64,000 bases of DNA from Beaufortia kweichowensis (taxonomy: Eukaryota > Chordata > Actinopteri > Cypriniformes > Gastromyzontidae). Below are positions 1 to 12,842 of the stretch, piece after piece. Position numbers and translations under genes: made by a program. Location of the stretch: positions 6,151,501 through 6,215,500 of the forward strand of contig CM032798.1 of assembly GCA_019155185.1 (NCBI GenBank). Direction: 5' to 3'. The stretch's first letter is position 1; the number at the start of each line of letters is the position of its first letter. The notes beneath the pieces were generated by a model. That model made no database searches, was not told the DNA's origin, and saw only the letters and a program-made list of their open reading frames with translations.

Positions 1-572
1 ACTGGGGTTGTGTGTGTGTATTTGTGTGTGTGATCTCAGGTGGCTGCTTAACTAGGGCAGGAAAGTGAGGAGAACTGAGATCATGTGAAGATTGTGTTTA
101 CAACCGCAACATTCTCACATCCCAATATCATAAAGCAACCTAGATCTAAATTGTTAGATTAATGATTTTGCTCGAATCTGTTGCAAAAACGTAAATTAAA
201 TACGTAGCTGTTTACTTCACAAGTGTCATGCTCCAAACATGAAATATTCCCCTGTGGCAGCAACCCAAATAATGAGCTCCACAAAGCGCTCCAGACCTTA
301 TTTATCTTCAAGGCAACATGGATAGAGAGATTAAATATATGCTTTCTTAATGAAAACAGCATGTTTTTTATTTTTCAAAGTAAAACAACAAAACACATGA
401 TTGTAGTTTGTAATACACCAATACACAATATTAAAGTAAAAAGATGGAGGGCAATAAAGATAAAATTAAATACAATTATTTTAAATAACATTTATTTTAT
501 ATTGAACAATTGAGGCAAAGCATATGCCCTTCTCCAAATGTCTGTCAGTTTTGTCAAGATAACATCTCCTAC

Positions 573-3500
573 CTGGCTCTTCCATGTGCGCAATTATCCA
601 GTTAAAGGCCATCTCTGCTCCCATATTCCCAGTGTAGTACACTGCCTTCCGACAAGCTTCCAGAGGGAAACCCATCTCTGCCAACTGCATCACAGATGAT
701 TCATCTATCTCTGGAGCTGGGGAACATGGAAGCAAGCCCATGGCAAATAAATATACTGATAGAATATGTGAAATTGCAGTATACACATACAGTTATTTCT
801 GTCTTGGTGAATTTAGTGTATTTACAATTAAAGAGACACTTACACTCCAAAGAGTTGTTTGTTGAACTGTCTGAATGTAAGAGAGAAACATTAGTTATTA
901 CCAAGACAATGAAAAGATTGACAACCAGTAACTGTACAATCATGAGAAAAAGCTACTTGGTTTGATATTTTGTTTATGTTATTATTTATTACACAGCACA
1001 CTGGAAAACTTGATTCTGATTGGCCAGTCGCAATATTTCAAGGTATGTTATTCCCTGATATCAACTGCTTAAAAGAATTAACACAGGTTCATCCAGTATA
1101 CTGCAAGTCAACTTTCCCTTAAAAAATTACATATGAATATGTTAGATAGAAATATGTCAAATTATTATCATATATGAGATTATATTATAAATTAAATTAT
1201 AGTAAAAGTATTTAAATTGCCAGCTCGTTCTTTTTACTCATAAACTGAGTATACACATGAAAATGTGAACTACAATTTGTTTAATTTTTAGATATTAGAT
1301 ATTTTTTAAAACATTTTTAAGTCTTTTAAAACATTTTTTTTAATTGTAGGTATTTTTATTAATTACAGTAACATTATTTTTTGTTTATGTTTATTGTTTT
1401 TTATGTAATTTGTCAAATATTTCATCTCGAGTCTTTCTATCAATTTATAGTTTGTCATGATTCGATTAAAATTCAACTATGAAATATGATAAATGCTTAT
1501 TTTTGTATTAATGGACAAAAACATAACAATAATTTGCCAAATGAAAAAAAAAACCGAAAAAATTCTGAAAACAATATTACAAATAAAAAGCAAAAGAACA
1601 CATTTACTCATGCATTTTCTCACCTCTGGTATCTTCAGGAATGACAATGGGAGGTGTGAGGTCAGGAAGTTCCTCTTCTCCTGGCTGTAGCCCTGTCGCT
1701 CTGAGACGATTCAAGTCCAGGAAATCAGGTACATCCACAGAAATATCTGCATAGATGGCACATAAAAAAGACGTTGTTGATTCAAATGATGCATGAAAAA
1801 CCAAAATGCACTTTTTGGCTTAATGGTTCCATCACAGAGTAATAGTTTCCAAACCCAGAATTCTTCAAATGGTGGCCAATAAAACAGAGTTACAGTACCA
1901 TCTGCTGGACTATGTCAAAATCTCTCACACCTTGCAAACCAATACTCTTTTGAGTAAGCGGTCATCATGCATTGCTCAACACGCATGACATGTGATGGTC
2001 TAAATTGCACAAGAGAACTTGTGATGAGCAGCCACAGATGATAAACAAGAAACATCATAAATCATTGAACTTCGTATGACAGGAATTCAAAATATTGTGT
2101 GCTTTAGTCAGCAGTTGGTGAATATAAATATGACAATATGAGGACCAAATAAATTCACACACCTAACTTTTTGGGTACCCAGTCCACGCCAAATGTGAAC
2201 TTCTTTATTTGCACCACCATGTACTCGGGAAAGGATGTAAAACGAGACGTCCTAAGAATTGAGAAAGAGGGTAATGTTATACATAAGCATCAATTAAGCT
2301 TTAATCATTTAGATTTAATCATTTACTCAATCTCATGTCATTTCAGAACACAGATCACAAAAACTTTTGAAGAATGTTGGTAACCAAACAACATTGTCCC
2401 TATTGACTTCCATTACATGGACAGAAAACAACTAAGACATTTCTAAAAAAAAAAATCTTCTTTTGTGTTTTACAGAAGAACGAACGAAAAACAGGTTTTG
2501 AAAAACACAAGGTTGAATACAGATGACAGATTTTTAATTTTTGGTTAAATTATTAAGTTACTGGTAAAACAAATCCATGAAATGTACCAAGTCTAAATGC
2601 AAATGTTCTTTGCAGCGAAACCTTGCTTACTTCACTCCAGCTGATTTTGCTTGTAGCGCAGAACTCCAGAAGTCCGGAACATTTTCAGGCTCAGTGAAGG
2701 CTTGCAGACAGGCACTGAAGGGGATTCGGGCCCTCACGGGCTCTGGAAGAGGTCGCATGTTCTCCTCCGCTTCCCTCCGTTTAGTCTCATATGCTATTAG
2801 CTCCTCTGTACAAACGACAAATGGCTAATAAAACACCATTGATTCTTTAAAAGGCCTCAAACTACTCTAAATTATGCCATAAAGCATTAGATAATATTAA
2901 TGAATCTTCTGATTAGCTGTAAAATTGGGACAAAGCTGCAGAATGTATTACCTCTGTTGCTGGCGGCCTCCAGTGGTGCAGGAAGCTGCATAAGGTAGTC
3001 CACTCTCTGTGTGTACCGCACCTTCTGTGTCTGACAGCACTGCACGCGCTCCTCCACTATGAAACGGAAAACGTCGCTGGGGTTTTCTGAGCCAACACTG
3101 TTTCTCTAGATATGACATCACACAACAGAATCTGTGTAAAATTGCTCGGAGAGTAGTACTACACGTGAAAGGGCTGTTGTTTTCATTGGGTTATGAAATT
3201 ATTGTTCATTATTGTATTCCCCAATAAAACGTTTTTTAAAGGAACACATAAAAAAACATAACAAGTATATCAATGACTCACAATAATCCTCACTGAATAA
3301 ACAAACAGTTTCAAACAAATTGAACTTTTAAATGTAGGCCTTTTATGGGGCAGCAAAACAGTTAGTCCATATTTAAGATCAACAAGGTCATCCTGCAGCA
3401 GTTCCACTATTTTGAGGCCATACAGAAATATACCAGTCCCCCTCTATCAAGTCTAAGATACCAGAGACCACTGACCAGAAAACAAACCTGCTGAGGAGGT

Positions 3501-6500
3501 AGAAATGCACTGTAAGGTCCCCTCACTGTTCACGGCTCTATAAATATGCTATTTTACACAAGGCACAGCTGAAGGATGCCACAAATAAAAAAGCCCACAT
3601 TTCTGAGCACTAAGAATATAGGAGGAATATAGCTCTGTCTAGGATTTTTAGGATTTATGCTAATGTGTACAAACATCATCTTACATTTTATGAGAACTTA
3701 ATATACAATTTTGTACATACTGTGGAATTATGCAAAGCATAATGTTTCCAAGTTAAGCTATTGATCAGTTTTACGTCTTTAAAACCCCTTATATTGAATA
3801 CTTGATACTGTTTACTTTCTTAATATTTATTAAAATATTGTATTTATTAAAAATCAAATTATTTAATTAATATGTCATTAACCTGATAACTGTCACCGCA
3901 CATATTGAGTATAGACATAAAAATGCGACCAGCAATTTTTTCATTTTTAGATATTAGATTTTTTAAAACATAATTTTTTTTAAATCTTTATTTATTTATT
4001 ATATTTATTTTTTATAAATAACATTTTTTTAATGCTTTTTTGTTATGAAAACTCAACTTAATATTTAAGTTCATAGTGAAATCACCTATATTTCAGTTAT
4101 ACTGATTATATCTCAAAGTTAACAGGTTAATTTAATTTATTTCTTAACAATAACTTAATAATTTTTCATCAAAACCAAATGACCTGTTCTGCTGGTATTA
4201 CATTTCTTTTCTTTTTCAGCTGACGTCACCAAACCTCAGTGTCATATAGAAAAATGACTTTTTACAATTTAATGAATTAATACCCGACGACTTTTCTTGT
4301 GGAATATCCTGTTCCATGCCCCGTTATTAAAGTAAAATAGGTTGTAAATAGTTAATGTTGATTTCAACCTGACTTTTACACATGTAATAGTCTATGAGCA
4401 TGGCACCTACTGTTGTTTGTTTTTGAGTCATGGAAAAGTGTCAGGGAAGGCAACAGCATTCATTCTGGACATGTCCCAAGCAGGGAAGGTAACAGGAAGC
4501 ATTATCTGCCCTGTGTAACTGATATGGATATCTAATTTTAACTCGGTTGAGAAAGTCACTTCAGACCACAAGTGTGTCTGCCAGCGGAGGGGTAGAGAGT
4601 GCAGTCAAAAGTGTCTCCTGAAACCAGAGCCTGCTGTCCAGACTCAGTCTACGAACATGTCTGGGAAATTTCAGCCTAAACCTAGAAACCTCTGTTCCTC
4701 TGAAATTATATTTTTAAATAGCAGATGTTTAATGAGGCAATCAGGCAAAATTAGATCAAGTCAGGTTAGAAGATAAGTTAAAAAATGACAAATTCTCTAA
4801 CTGCTTAGCTTTATTTTGTTTATCAGTGGAGTCGCAACACAAGTCACATTGAGTGAGCCATCAATGATCATCATGAAAATGTTCCATAAAAATAAATAAA
4901 ATGAGGTAAAAGTCTTCTAAAGTCATACAGTAGCTTTTTGTGAGGAACTGAGTGAAATGAAACTCAAGGACCTAATTAGTTCGACTTCTGAACAAACCAG
5001 TGCTCATTCACTTTCATTAGTTGAATTCTCATTTGTAGATTAAATTTTAAATACTGTTGTAAATCAGCAAGAGAGTAACCCATACATACCTCCACAAGAT
5101 TTATGAAGTGCAGGAAGAATTCGTGAGCATCTTGTTGCCTATTGGAAGAAAACTCTGGGTGTCCTTTACTAACCAGGGCTTTAAACATCTTGGGTGAAAT
5201 CCCCTTTTGCTGCTGCTACAGAAAAACATGATAAATTGATGTTCAGGGTCAAGATCAGGTTCACCAAATAAATGAATACTGCCAACAGTCTATTAGAAAA
5301 AACTAGTTTATTGTGTGCAATTCTTTAAGAGGCCATAGGATAGAAAGCTGTTTTGCATAAATATATATAATAGCTACGTACCACAGGCTCTTCAACCAAA
5401 AAAATGAACTAGCATCCTAGCAACTGCATAAACTACAAATTTCAAGCAAGACGCAAGACAGACCAAGCCAAATACCTTGTATTCTTCTTTCATCACCTGT
5501 TCAATGAGTTCTGATTTCATTGGAGGTTTAGAGTACTGGCCTGAGAGAAGTCCATGGCCTAGTTTCGCCCTTGAATACAAAGAAAATACATTTCGCGGTT
5601 TAGATTGCATCTTTAAATGAGACAAATGATATTTGTATAACGCAATACTACTGTCTTTATAATATTTCATAATATTGCATAAGAATCACCAGTAATGGGG
5701 CAAGGCTTGAAAACTGATTTTTTTACTTCGCTCGACAGTTCTGTTCTTGCGCTACTTTTAAGACATTACCTTCTAAAACCAACTGGTCATTGAAGTTATT
5801 TTAACTTCGTATACAAATACGAAGTATTTCTACACATGCATTATAAATTATTTTATAATTTAACCTATTAAATTGATAATACTGAAAACACCTACATCTG
5901 TGTGTTGAAGTCCTGAGTTGGATCAAGAGGTGAGTAATCAAATATTCTTTGTAGATTTCCAACATACCTGTAATGTATACATTACAAAACATTATAATTT
6001 ACATATTGCTTCTTGTCAAGTGAATAAAAATCATTAGAGAACAGATTAAAAAAGATTGTAAAAGAAGTATTTAAAGAACCCATAAAGAGTATGATGAGTC
6101 TTTGACATATTTCATACTAAAACAGGAAGTTTGAAAGGGGGCATGTTGCAGGTGGTATTAGAGGAATGGACATTTGTATTTCAATAAGCATTTCTAAATG
6201 AAAAATCTAGTACAGGGTCAATATGTAAACACATTTTATCCATTTTTTTTAAAAGAGAAAGACTGTAAATTAATTATAAATGTGTATATTTGCTAACATT
6301 ATTATGTGAATGTTTAGCAGTACATTAGCACAGAGTCTTCAGGGAGAACCTGAGGGGTCATTAAAAGCAAATACTGTTAAAAGAAATTTAAGGACACTTT
6401 TGGACACGATTGTAGATTAAATTCCACCAAAACACTCATTTGTGATTTCTTATAATCTTTAGAAAATGCATTGAAGTACTCACGCTCTCTGGAATTCTGG

Positions 6501-9500
6501 AATACTGAACAGAACTTGCATAGTGGTGCTCAGGTAACAGCTGTTGCCCAGGTTTTTAATGCCCGTATATCCCGAGCCATACACAGCCTTTAGCTTTAGC
6601 CCCGTCTCCTGAAGCACTTCCCAGTCACTTACACGTGGCTGTACGTGGTTGTCTGTGTGATGGCCATTTTCTGTCTACAAGGGACAGACAGATAGTCAGC
6701 CAAGAGTAAAATTACCTTTCATGAACTTTAGCTGCTACATCATCCTAATCCCACATTCAAACATACCCTTTGCATCTGCAACATATCTATTCCAAAGTGT
6801 AACAAATGTTCTGATATGTGAGGATCGAGCACTGCTTCTTCTTCATCAAAGGAATAAACATCTGCAAAAGAGCATCCACATCCATTTGTGTTTTGTCCCG
6901 AATGTGAGCCATATCTCCTCAAAAACTTTTCATGGACACTTACCTGCTCCGTCTGGGGTGATTGTGTCGAGTTTAACCGCCAAGGGGAAGTTGGTTTCTC
7001 TGTAGTGCTCAAGGGCATGTCCGTTCCCTCCACTCCCATCAAAGAACCATTTCCCACAGAGGACAGAGCCATCCGTCAGGTTTAGCCACAGGTTCTCTCT
7101 CATTTCACATTTGGCACACTTCCAGCCGCTAATAGGACATAAACCATATCAAAGACATGAACAGACAGGTGAGGAACCCCTCATAATATCCAACTTAAAA
7201 TAAGTCAAGATCATTCATTCCAAGACCATTTCCCATATATCTCGGGTATTTATGGAGTGCCCTAAAGTATACTTAAGCTATCTCTTGAAGTCTATGTGAC
7301 ATGCTTTCACATCACTAACCTGGGAGGAATTCGAACCCCATTCTCCTGCTGTCTGAGACTTCTGGCATGTTTAGATACTTGGATCTCCTCTTCCCAAGAG
7401 TCAGACTCCTGTTTTTTGTATGGTGATGGAGAATTGAGCACAGCATCACAGGCTATTGTTACCTGCAAATGAAAGGAACAGTTGATTTTGAAAATGATTT
7501 GGAAACAGTTGAACATTAGTAATATCGTATGTCTCTGGCACTGGCTGGTAAAAAGGAAGGTAGAACACTGGAAAACAGAAAGTGGTACAGACTAAAGCCA
7601 ATCAGATCTGTATTTAGGTTTGACAATGCAAGTAGATAACTGAATAATAAATGTAAGGAAAGCAACAGTAAATAAGCACACCATGCAATCGCAAGTGTCA
7701 ACCAAAGAAAAATGTGTATTTGTGTGTTGTGTGCATCTATATGTTTTATAAACAACTGAAGTAGTCCAACCCACAAGCAAATTTGATAAACCAATATATC
7801 AATCATGTCAATTAAACCTAAAAAAATCTACCAATGGCTCATTTTAAAACATTGTTATGTTTTATATCTGCCATCTCTGTCATGCTCCACTCCAGACAGG
7901 GTCCAAAATTCACTTTTTGCCACACGTGCCAATAGCAGATGAATGAGAAAAATATGTCTTACCAGTGATGACACTGGATTATTTAAAAAATATATACTAG
8001 AAAATTTACATGTACACTATTAAAAATATTAATGTCTTGTGTGAGACTGCATCTGTAACAAAAATGCAAAGATCCATTATGATTTTGTTTCTCATGTTTG
8101 TCTGATGTGAGGAATGCACGACAAAATAAAAACACAAATCATGCTGTATATGCAGGTAACAATGACTGACAATTGCACTACAAAATAAAAATTATAATGA
8201 TAATTCAGATCCAACTGGAAATAAGCTTTCATGTTTTAAAGTATAACACACCTATAGGTAAATACTCCAGCACATCATGACATCACTGCACACACAATGA
8301 GAAGAAAAAACTGTGTGTATATACAGTATAAGGTCAAGGTCACTTGTAAACAAAATGAAAACTCAATTCAGTGATGTTTAATAGGCAAGCACTGAAACTC
8401 GAATGTCAGATCAGGCTTTTGGCATGCATGGCACATACATGCATGAGCACACAGTCTCACTAACCAGTGCAGGTAACTCCTCAATATTTGGTAAAGGGAT
8501 CTCAAAGTGGTCTGGAAATATGACAAGCTTGGCTTCATCTTCATACTCATAATCATCTCCGTTAAAATCGCGGTTAAGCTCTAAATCTTCAGGGAAGGAA
8601 GCAGAGAGTTATTTGTCAACCAGGGCTGACAGGATTACTACACTAAGTTCATATGCTTCAAAATGCCCCAATGGCTTAATTAACAAACACCTGATTGTAC
8701 ATAGTTAAAAAAGACCTGTGTTAAGAGAAGTAAAGATCAATGTTTTAGCCTTTTGCAGGTAAAAACAGTAAAATAACAATATGGTCATCCAAAGGTAATT
8801 TGCATAAATTTGCTTATTTTGTTACAGAAGAACATCTATTATAACAATTCCTTCTACCTTTACTATACTCTTGGCAGTATTATACTACATGTATTGTGTC
8901 TCTTGTTTGACAAACTGCTTCTGATGTTCCTTTATCTTCTGATAAATGTTCAATCATGAATATAAAAATAAGCATAGAGTGATGTTACTGCAACTTGAGG
9001 CAAAAAGCACAGAAATCAAATACACTCTCTGTTATACATTTTAAGAAATGCTATTATCTTAAAGGCAACTTGTCAATTTAATTTGATTTCACCACAAGGT
9101 TTTGTCTGTGGTCCGGCTATTTAGTCACAAACTAAAAGAAAAGATTGGATCAACACATCTGTTTGTGTTCCAAGCCACTGACAGACAAATTATTCTTAAT
9201 AGATCAGTCAGAGTTGTCTAAATGACAGCTCTGGCAAAGCATCATGGGTTTACTAAATGACTGGAATCCTTTCTGACGTATGTCCCCGAAACAGACAAGG
9301 AGGCATTTATATTGATTGAACGCATGAGAATAAGGGGCCGCTGGTCCGTCACCTCCTACGTCATACGTCCAATGGCAGAAGTGTGTCAGCCTGTGGGTTT
9401 GATAGGGCACAGCAGCTGACACGCACAGCCACCCAATGTAAACCAACCCTTCAGAGCAGAAGATTAGGCCAGGGCAAACATGTAGCACTTTAGATTTAGA

Positions 9501-12500
9501 ACGGTTACTAACTGCATATACAAATAAATTGGCTAAATTTAGCCTCAGTCAGGAATGACTAATATTACTAAACATAAAAATAAGAGAATTATTGGAGTTA
9601 CTATCACATGACTGATATCTTAGGTTTTTTTTTTTTTTAGAACAGACTTACCTAAAAATACTTTTCCATTCCTCCTCCTTGGTATGGCACCCCCCGCAGC
9701 ACCTGTGGCTTTCTGTAATTAACAGCGAGAAACAACATTGTATAACAAAGCTTAGCATATGTGCAAAAGAAGCCTCTAATATATTACTAAATCACATTAC
9801 GAATATGGAAACAATCTAGTTGTTGTGTAGATACACGTTTAACAAAGAAATGATCACACTGTACAACGCAAAATCATACAAGACATAATGAGTAATGTTG
9901 ACACGTCTCAAGTGATTCCAAGTAAAATTGGCCGACAAAAGAGCCACAAATATGAGGCTTGTTTCTGGATAGATCCAGAATAAACAGAACTTATCCAGAA
10001 CACAGATTTAATAGGACAAGGGATCAGTTTTCATGTGATCAATGTACAGTATGATTAGACTCAACATAGATTCAACAGAAATCTCTGGTAAGATGTTATT
10101 CAATAACAAAATTAAAAACAGTAAATAAGAAGTGTTAATATTTGCAGCACAGGAAACATTTCTGTGTGTAAATTACACATCTGATATATGATTATTGGCC
10201 TTTTATTAGACTCTATTCCTCCATTTCTTGTAAACTTAATGTCTATGGACAGTGTTTTATCACATAAAATTATTTAGACTTGATCTGAAAATACATTGTT
10301 TGTAATTACTGTAAATAACTTTATGTGCCTTTTCTTTCTGAATTGTAAAGGATAAAAATACCAGAAATATAATAATGTATGTAGGAGAATCCAAGCCCAA
10401 TGCTAAGACTTATTTCCCTAAATCTGGTCTGGTTGGAATCTTCATGTTCTGAGTTACTCTTTTAGGACCTCTTATGTAACTACTTCAATATTTTGAGCTT
10501 TCCAAATCCATCAGTCATCCACCTGTGTTAAATTTAATTTTCCACCCTTTTTGAAGTTTGTGAAGGAAGCGTGGGCCGATGACGCTTAAAACCAAAGGAT
10601 GATCAGTTTACATCCTGACAAAAGATGAGAACTCTAAGAAAATGACCTCAGCGGACTACAAACACAGACCAGTAGACACATATGATCACCTCATACAACA
10701 TTTAGCCAAAAAAGTTACCAAAATAAGTTACTGTTAACTTGACCTAAAACAACATATTTTACCATATTCAAATCGATATCACAGATTTTCCCCTAAAAAA
10801 AGCATGGCAGAAGATAGGTGAAAAGTCTGCATATTCTGTCTTAGCTTCTTAAGAAGGTTTAGAACCTCATTAAGCTATATAACATGAGTTCTACATTAAG
10901 ACACAGAAACTGTTCGAAACACTGTTAACACATGTTTTACTACAATAAACAAATGATAAATAATTACTTTGCTTGTTTACTTCCTTTGATGTTATGGATA
11001 CTGCTAAAAGCAGTAAAAAAAATTCTTTCAAGTTAAAGAAAAGCTTTCAGGTTTGCAGATAAGAAATAGGTACAAAATGTAATTAGCATATAATGTCTTC
11101 TTGGCAACACTGTAATGAATCTAATGGTAACAATATCAAAGTTTAGAGTAATACACAACAATGCATTTACTTTTCGTATTACACAAGTTTATGGTCCCTT
11201 TCTAAGTCTTTATTTATGTTTTTGTAATGTGAACAAAAGTAAATAAATTATTGGAAGTATTTTGTAGTGACTAAAAATCCCAAATAAATCAATACTATGG
11301 TAGATTTTAGCTCTTTAAAGTAAAACCCTTTGTCTAGAATTTGCAAAAACGCCATTTTATCAACCAGCGTCTTAAGGTCTCACCATGAGATGCTTTTTAA
11401 ACAGTTTTGAGAAACATTTTAGCGAAGTGACCCTTAACATTTTAATGGTAGTGTATATTCTATTACTGTTGTCTGATCCACAACCAAATTGAAATAAAGA
11501 TTTGTCCACTTACCTGTTTCACATGTCGTTTTAAGTGCATGTACACACTCTGTCCAGTTTTACGGTAATGCCTCTCCACATGTTCTCTTCCAAAACCCAG
11601 GAACGAGTTCATACACACATAGAGACCTCCTTCTGATTCCTTAATTAAATAAAGGAAACATCATGCTATTGGCTCCCAATATTTGTAAGTCGCTTTGGAT
11701 AAAAGCGTCAGCTAAATGCCTAAATGTAAATGTTAGACAAATACAGTACTACCAGGTAGTGTTAGTGACTTGTGGTAATCTAAACAACTGTATATAAATA
11801 TAAATAATGTATTTATTTATAAATATATATACATACAAACAAGTTTGCTTATTAAATAAACAAAACAAGATGGATCTTAATCAAAACACAGTGTTACAAG
11901 GCTTGTGGGTGTGGGGAGGGGTTAGTGTGAAAGACTGAGAAACCTGTCACTAGCTCCTGGTGACACACGAGCTTGAACAGATAGTGTGTAAAAATAACCT
12001 AGTCTTTTAGTCTGACATGACGAACTCCAAACAGCTGAGTCACCTTTAAAACTTTTACAGCTGGGAGCAAGATGTGGATTATACCCACACTTAAGTGAAA
12101 AATTCACAACATCGCTCCTAAATATATATAATGGTTTTTTTATATATGCGCGAGGTATTTACTGTCAGAGCTTCAGCTCTTGTGTACGTCTGACGACCCA
12201 CGTTGACCTGGATTCTGTTTATAGGTCGCGGAGAATGGCCGCTTACTGTTTATTACTGTAGATTTGGGAAATCCCACTTCCCTGAGAAATATCAAGCTAC
12301 AAATCAGTCAATTTTCCCCTTAATATTCACAGAAAAACACAACCTTAAGCCACAATCTTAACAAGTCTCGCCTTGCTACGTTGCTTGTGCGCTTGGTAAG
12401 ATGTCAAGTAGGCTACATAAGAAAAATAATTATTGCTTTGACACGCCTAATTCTGTGTAATAGAGCCCAGCAGCTTTCATTATGGATGTGTTTTCTTTTA

Positions 12501-12842
12501 GATTAATCTCATATAACGTCAATGCAAAATAGAAACGTGGTCGCACTATAAAGATGTAAACATCAGGCTATTATTTAATTATTTATGAAGGCTGTCACGT
12601 AAGTTCAGCACGAGAATGGTGGGAACTCGCGCAATACGCAGCTTTTCACGTGTCGGGGGAAGCCAGTGCGCCCAACCTTACAGCTGTTATTTTTTAACAT
12701 TCATGCATCAAGTATTTGACATAATACTCACAGGAGATTCGAAGGAAAAAGCACATTCGCTCTTGAAAACCCTGTCTCCTGTCCTCGGTACTTTAATGGT
12801 GGGCATGAACGGGACCAGTAGTTCTCCCAGATCTGTAGCCAT
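573..12842 (-). CDS. usp13: Ubiquitin carboxyl-terminal hydrolase 13, 5' part (16 exons, 3' end outside window)
   Basis: USP13 (isopeptidase T-3) removes ubiquitin from substrates and acts in autophagy and ER-associated degradation. Exons on the minus strand: 12842-12732, 11639-11514, 9712-9652, 8586-8465, 7462-7320, 7128-6944, 6861-6767, 6674-6484, 5967-5896, 5569-5476, 5215-5090, 3105-2952, 2805-2631, 2251-2163, 1746-1624, 716-573. All junctions keep phase, giving about 670 residues from an ATG whose protein starts MATDLGELLVP. Visible parts: ZnF-UBP (about residues 188-282, with a CAKC pair and GNGHALEHY), the catalytic cysteine box GNSCYL (C about 328), the QQDAHEFF box, and the first UBA domain at the last exon (QLAEMGFPLEACRKAV). 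The second UBA and the catalytic His box must lie left of base 1. It is about 18 residues shorter at the N terminus than human USP13. The paralogue USP5 is a weaker match. Nothing in the visible part looks broken. Confidence 0.96.
1218..1480 (+). repeat. AT-rich dispersed repeat, copy A (usp13 intron)
   Basis: This stretch shares an ordered set of words with 3877-4131 and 63507-63780: 'tgagtatacacatgaaaatg', 'tttttagatattagat', runs of T/A, 'gtttatgtttattgtt', and 'gtcatgattcgattaaaattcaa'. The left end seen in the other two copies (attaacctgat) is missing. It sits in the usp13 intron between the exons at 1746-1624 and 716-573. It looks like a decayed non-autonomous DNA element; no coding capacity is visible. 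Confidence 0.6.
2385..2555 (-). repeat. Cyprinid-type short dispersed element (fragment)
   Basis: It contains the phrase 'attgacttccatt' near the left end, and 'gatgacagatttttaatttt' with 'ggttaaatta' near the right end. The same phrases occur at 39550-39610, 51005-51105, 52510-52660 and 62250-62310 here. From memory this is an abundant cyprinid element whose usual end reads 'tagttcacccaaaaatgaaa'. It lies in a usp13 intron. Family naming needs a repeat library. Confidence 0.5.
3106..5089. other. usp13 intron 11, non-coding
   Basis: This 2 kb intron separates the exon ending in HFINLVE from the one starting RNSVGSENP. Apart from the small inverted-repeat element at 3877-4131, I see AT-rich sequence with no convincing exon, RNA gene or tandem repeat. 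A relatively GC-richer stretch at about 4430-4640 has no feature I can name. Confidence 0.6.
3877..4131 (+). mobile_element. Small non-autonomous DNA transposon with inverted ends (about 255 bp)
   Basis: The left end reads attaacctgataactg and the right end, read on the other strand, attaacctgttaacttt, so the ends are imperfect terminal inverted repeats of about 15 bp. The interior is AT-rich and has no reading frame. Related copies lie at 1218-1480 and 63507-63780. It sits in the usp13 intron between 5090 and 3105. This fits a MITE-like element; a target-site duplication is not certain. Confidence 0.55.
9225..9490. other. GC-richer island in usp13 intron 3 with CRE-like and CCAAT words
   Basis: Inside the AT-rich intron 9651-8587 this stretch is clearly richer in GC. 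It carries 'cctacgtcatacgtccaatg' at about 9355-9375, which combines a CRE-like TACGTCA with a CCAAT box. An open frame on the minus strand spans it but has no start context, splice phase or recognisable protein. A regulatory element is possible; it is not demonstrated. Confidence 0.25.
9713..11513. other. usp13 intron 2, non-coding, holding a decayed Tc1-like fragment
   Basis: AT-rich intron between the exon ending in KRHVKQ and the exon starting KATGAAGG. At about 11240-11430 it contains a degenerate stretch matching the element at 40646-41056 ('cctttgtctagaatttgcaa', 'cattttatcaaccag', 'gatgctttttaaac'). Elsewhere I see no gene. Confidence 0.5.
11240..11430 (+). repeat. Decayed Tc1/mariner-like fragment
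   Basis: It aligns by eye with the interior of 40646-41056: the shared words are 'cctttgtctagaa', 'tgcaaaa', 'cattttatca', 'cgtctta' and 'gctttttaaac'. The terminal inverted repeats are not preserved here. Compared with intact fish elements I recall, this block corresponds to the end of a Tc1-type transposase read on the opposite strand, but it carries no open frame. Confidence 0.45.
11684..11732 (-). repeat. Teleost 'aagcgacttaca' dispersed element end
   Basis: This stretch reads 'gtaagtcgctttggataaaa' followed by 'gcgtcagctaaatgcctaaa'. It is a motif widely scattered in teleost genomes. Related copies in this window are at 23650-23745, 46337-46385, 52470-52515 and 58925-58978. It lies just upstream of the usp13 exon at 11639-11514, within the intron. 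Confidence 0.6.

Noticed and set aside
1..40. TG-rich start of the window and the TG run near 27424
   Set aside because: Short, imperfect microsatellites of a kind found everywhere in fish DNA; nothing suggests function.
1085..1125. Possible usp13 microexon resembling the human MNQL linker segment
   Set aside because: A minus-strand ATGAACCTG occurs, but the frame hits a stop at once and the donor is poor, so I did not add it.
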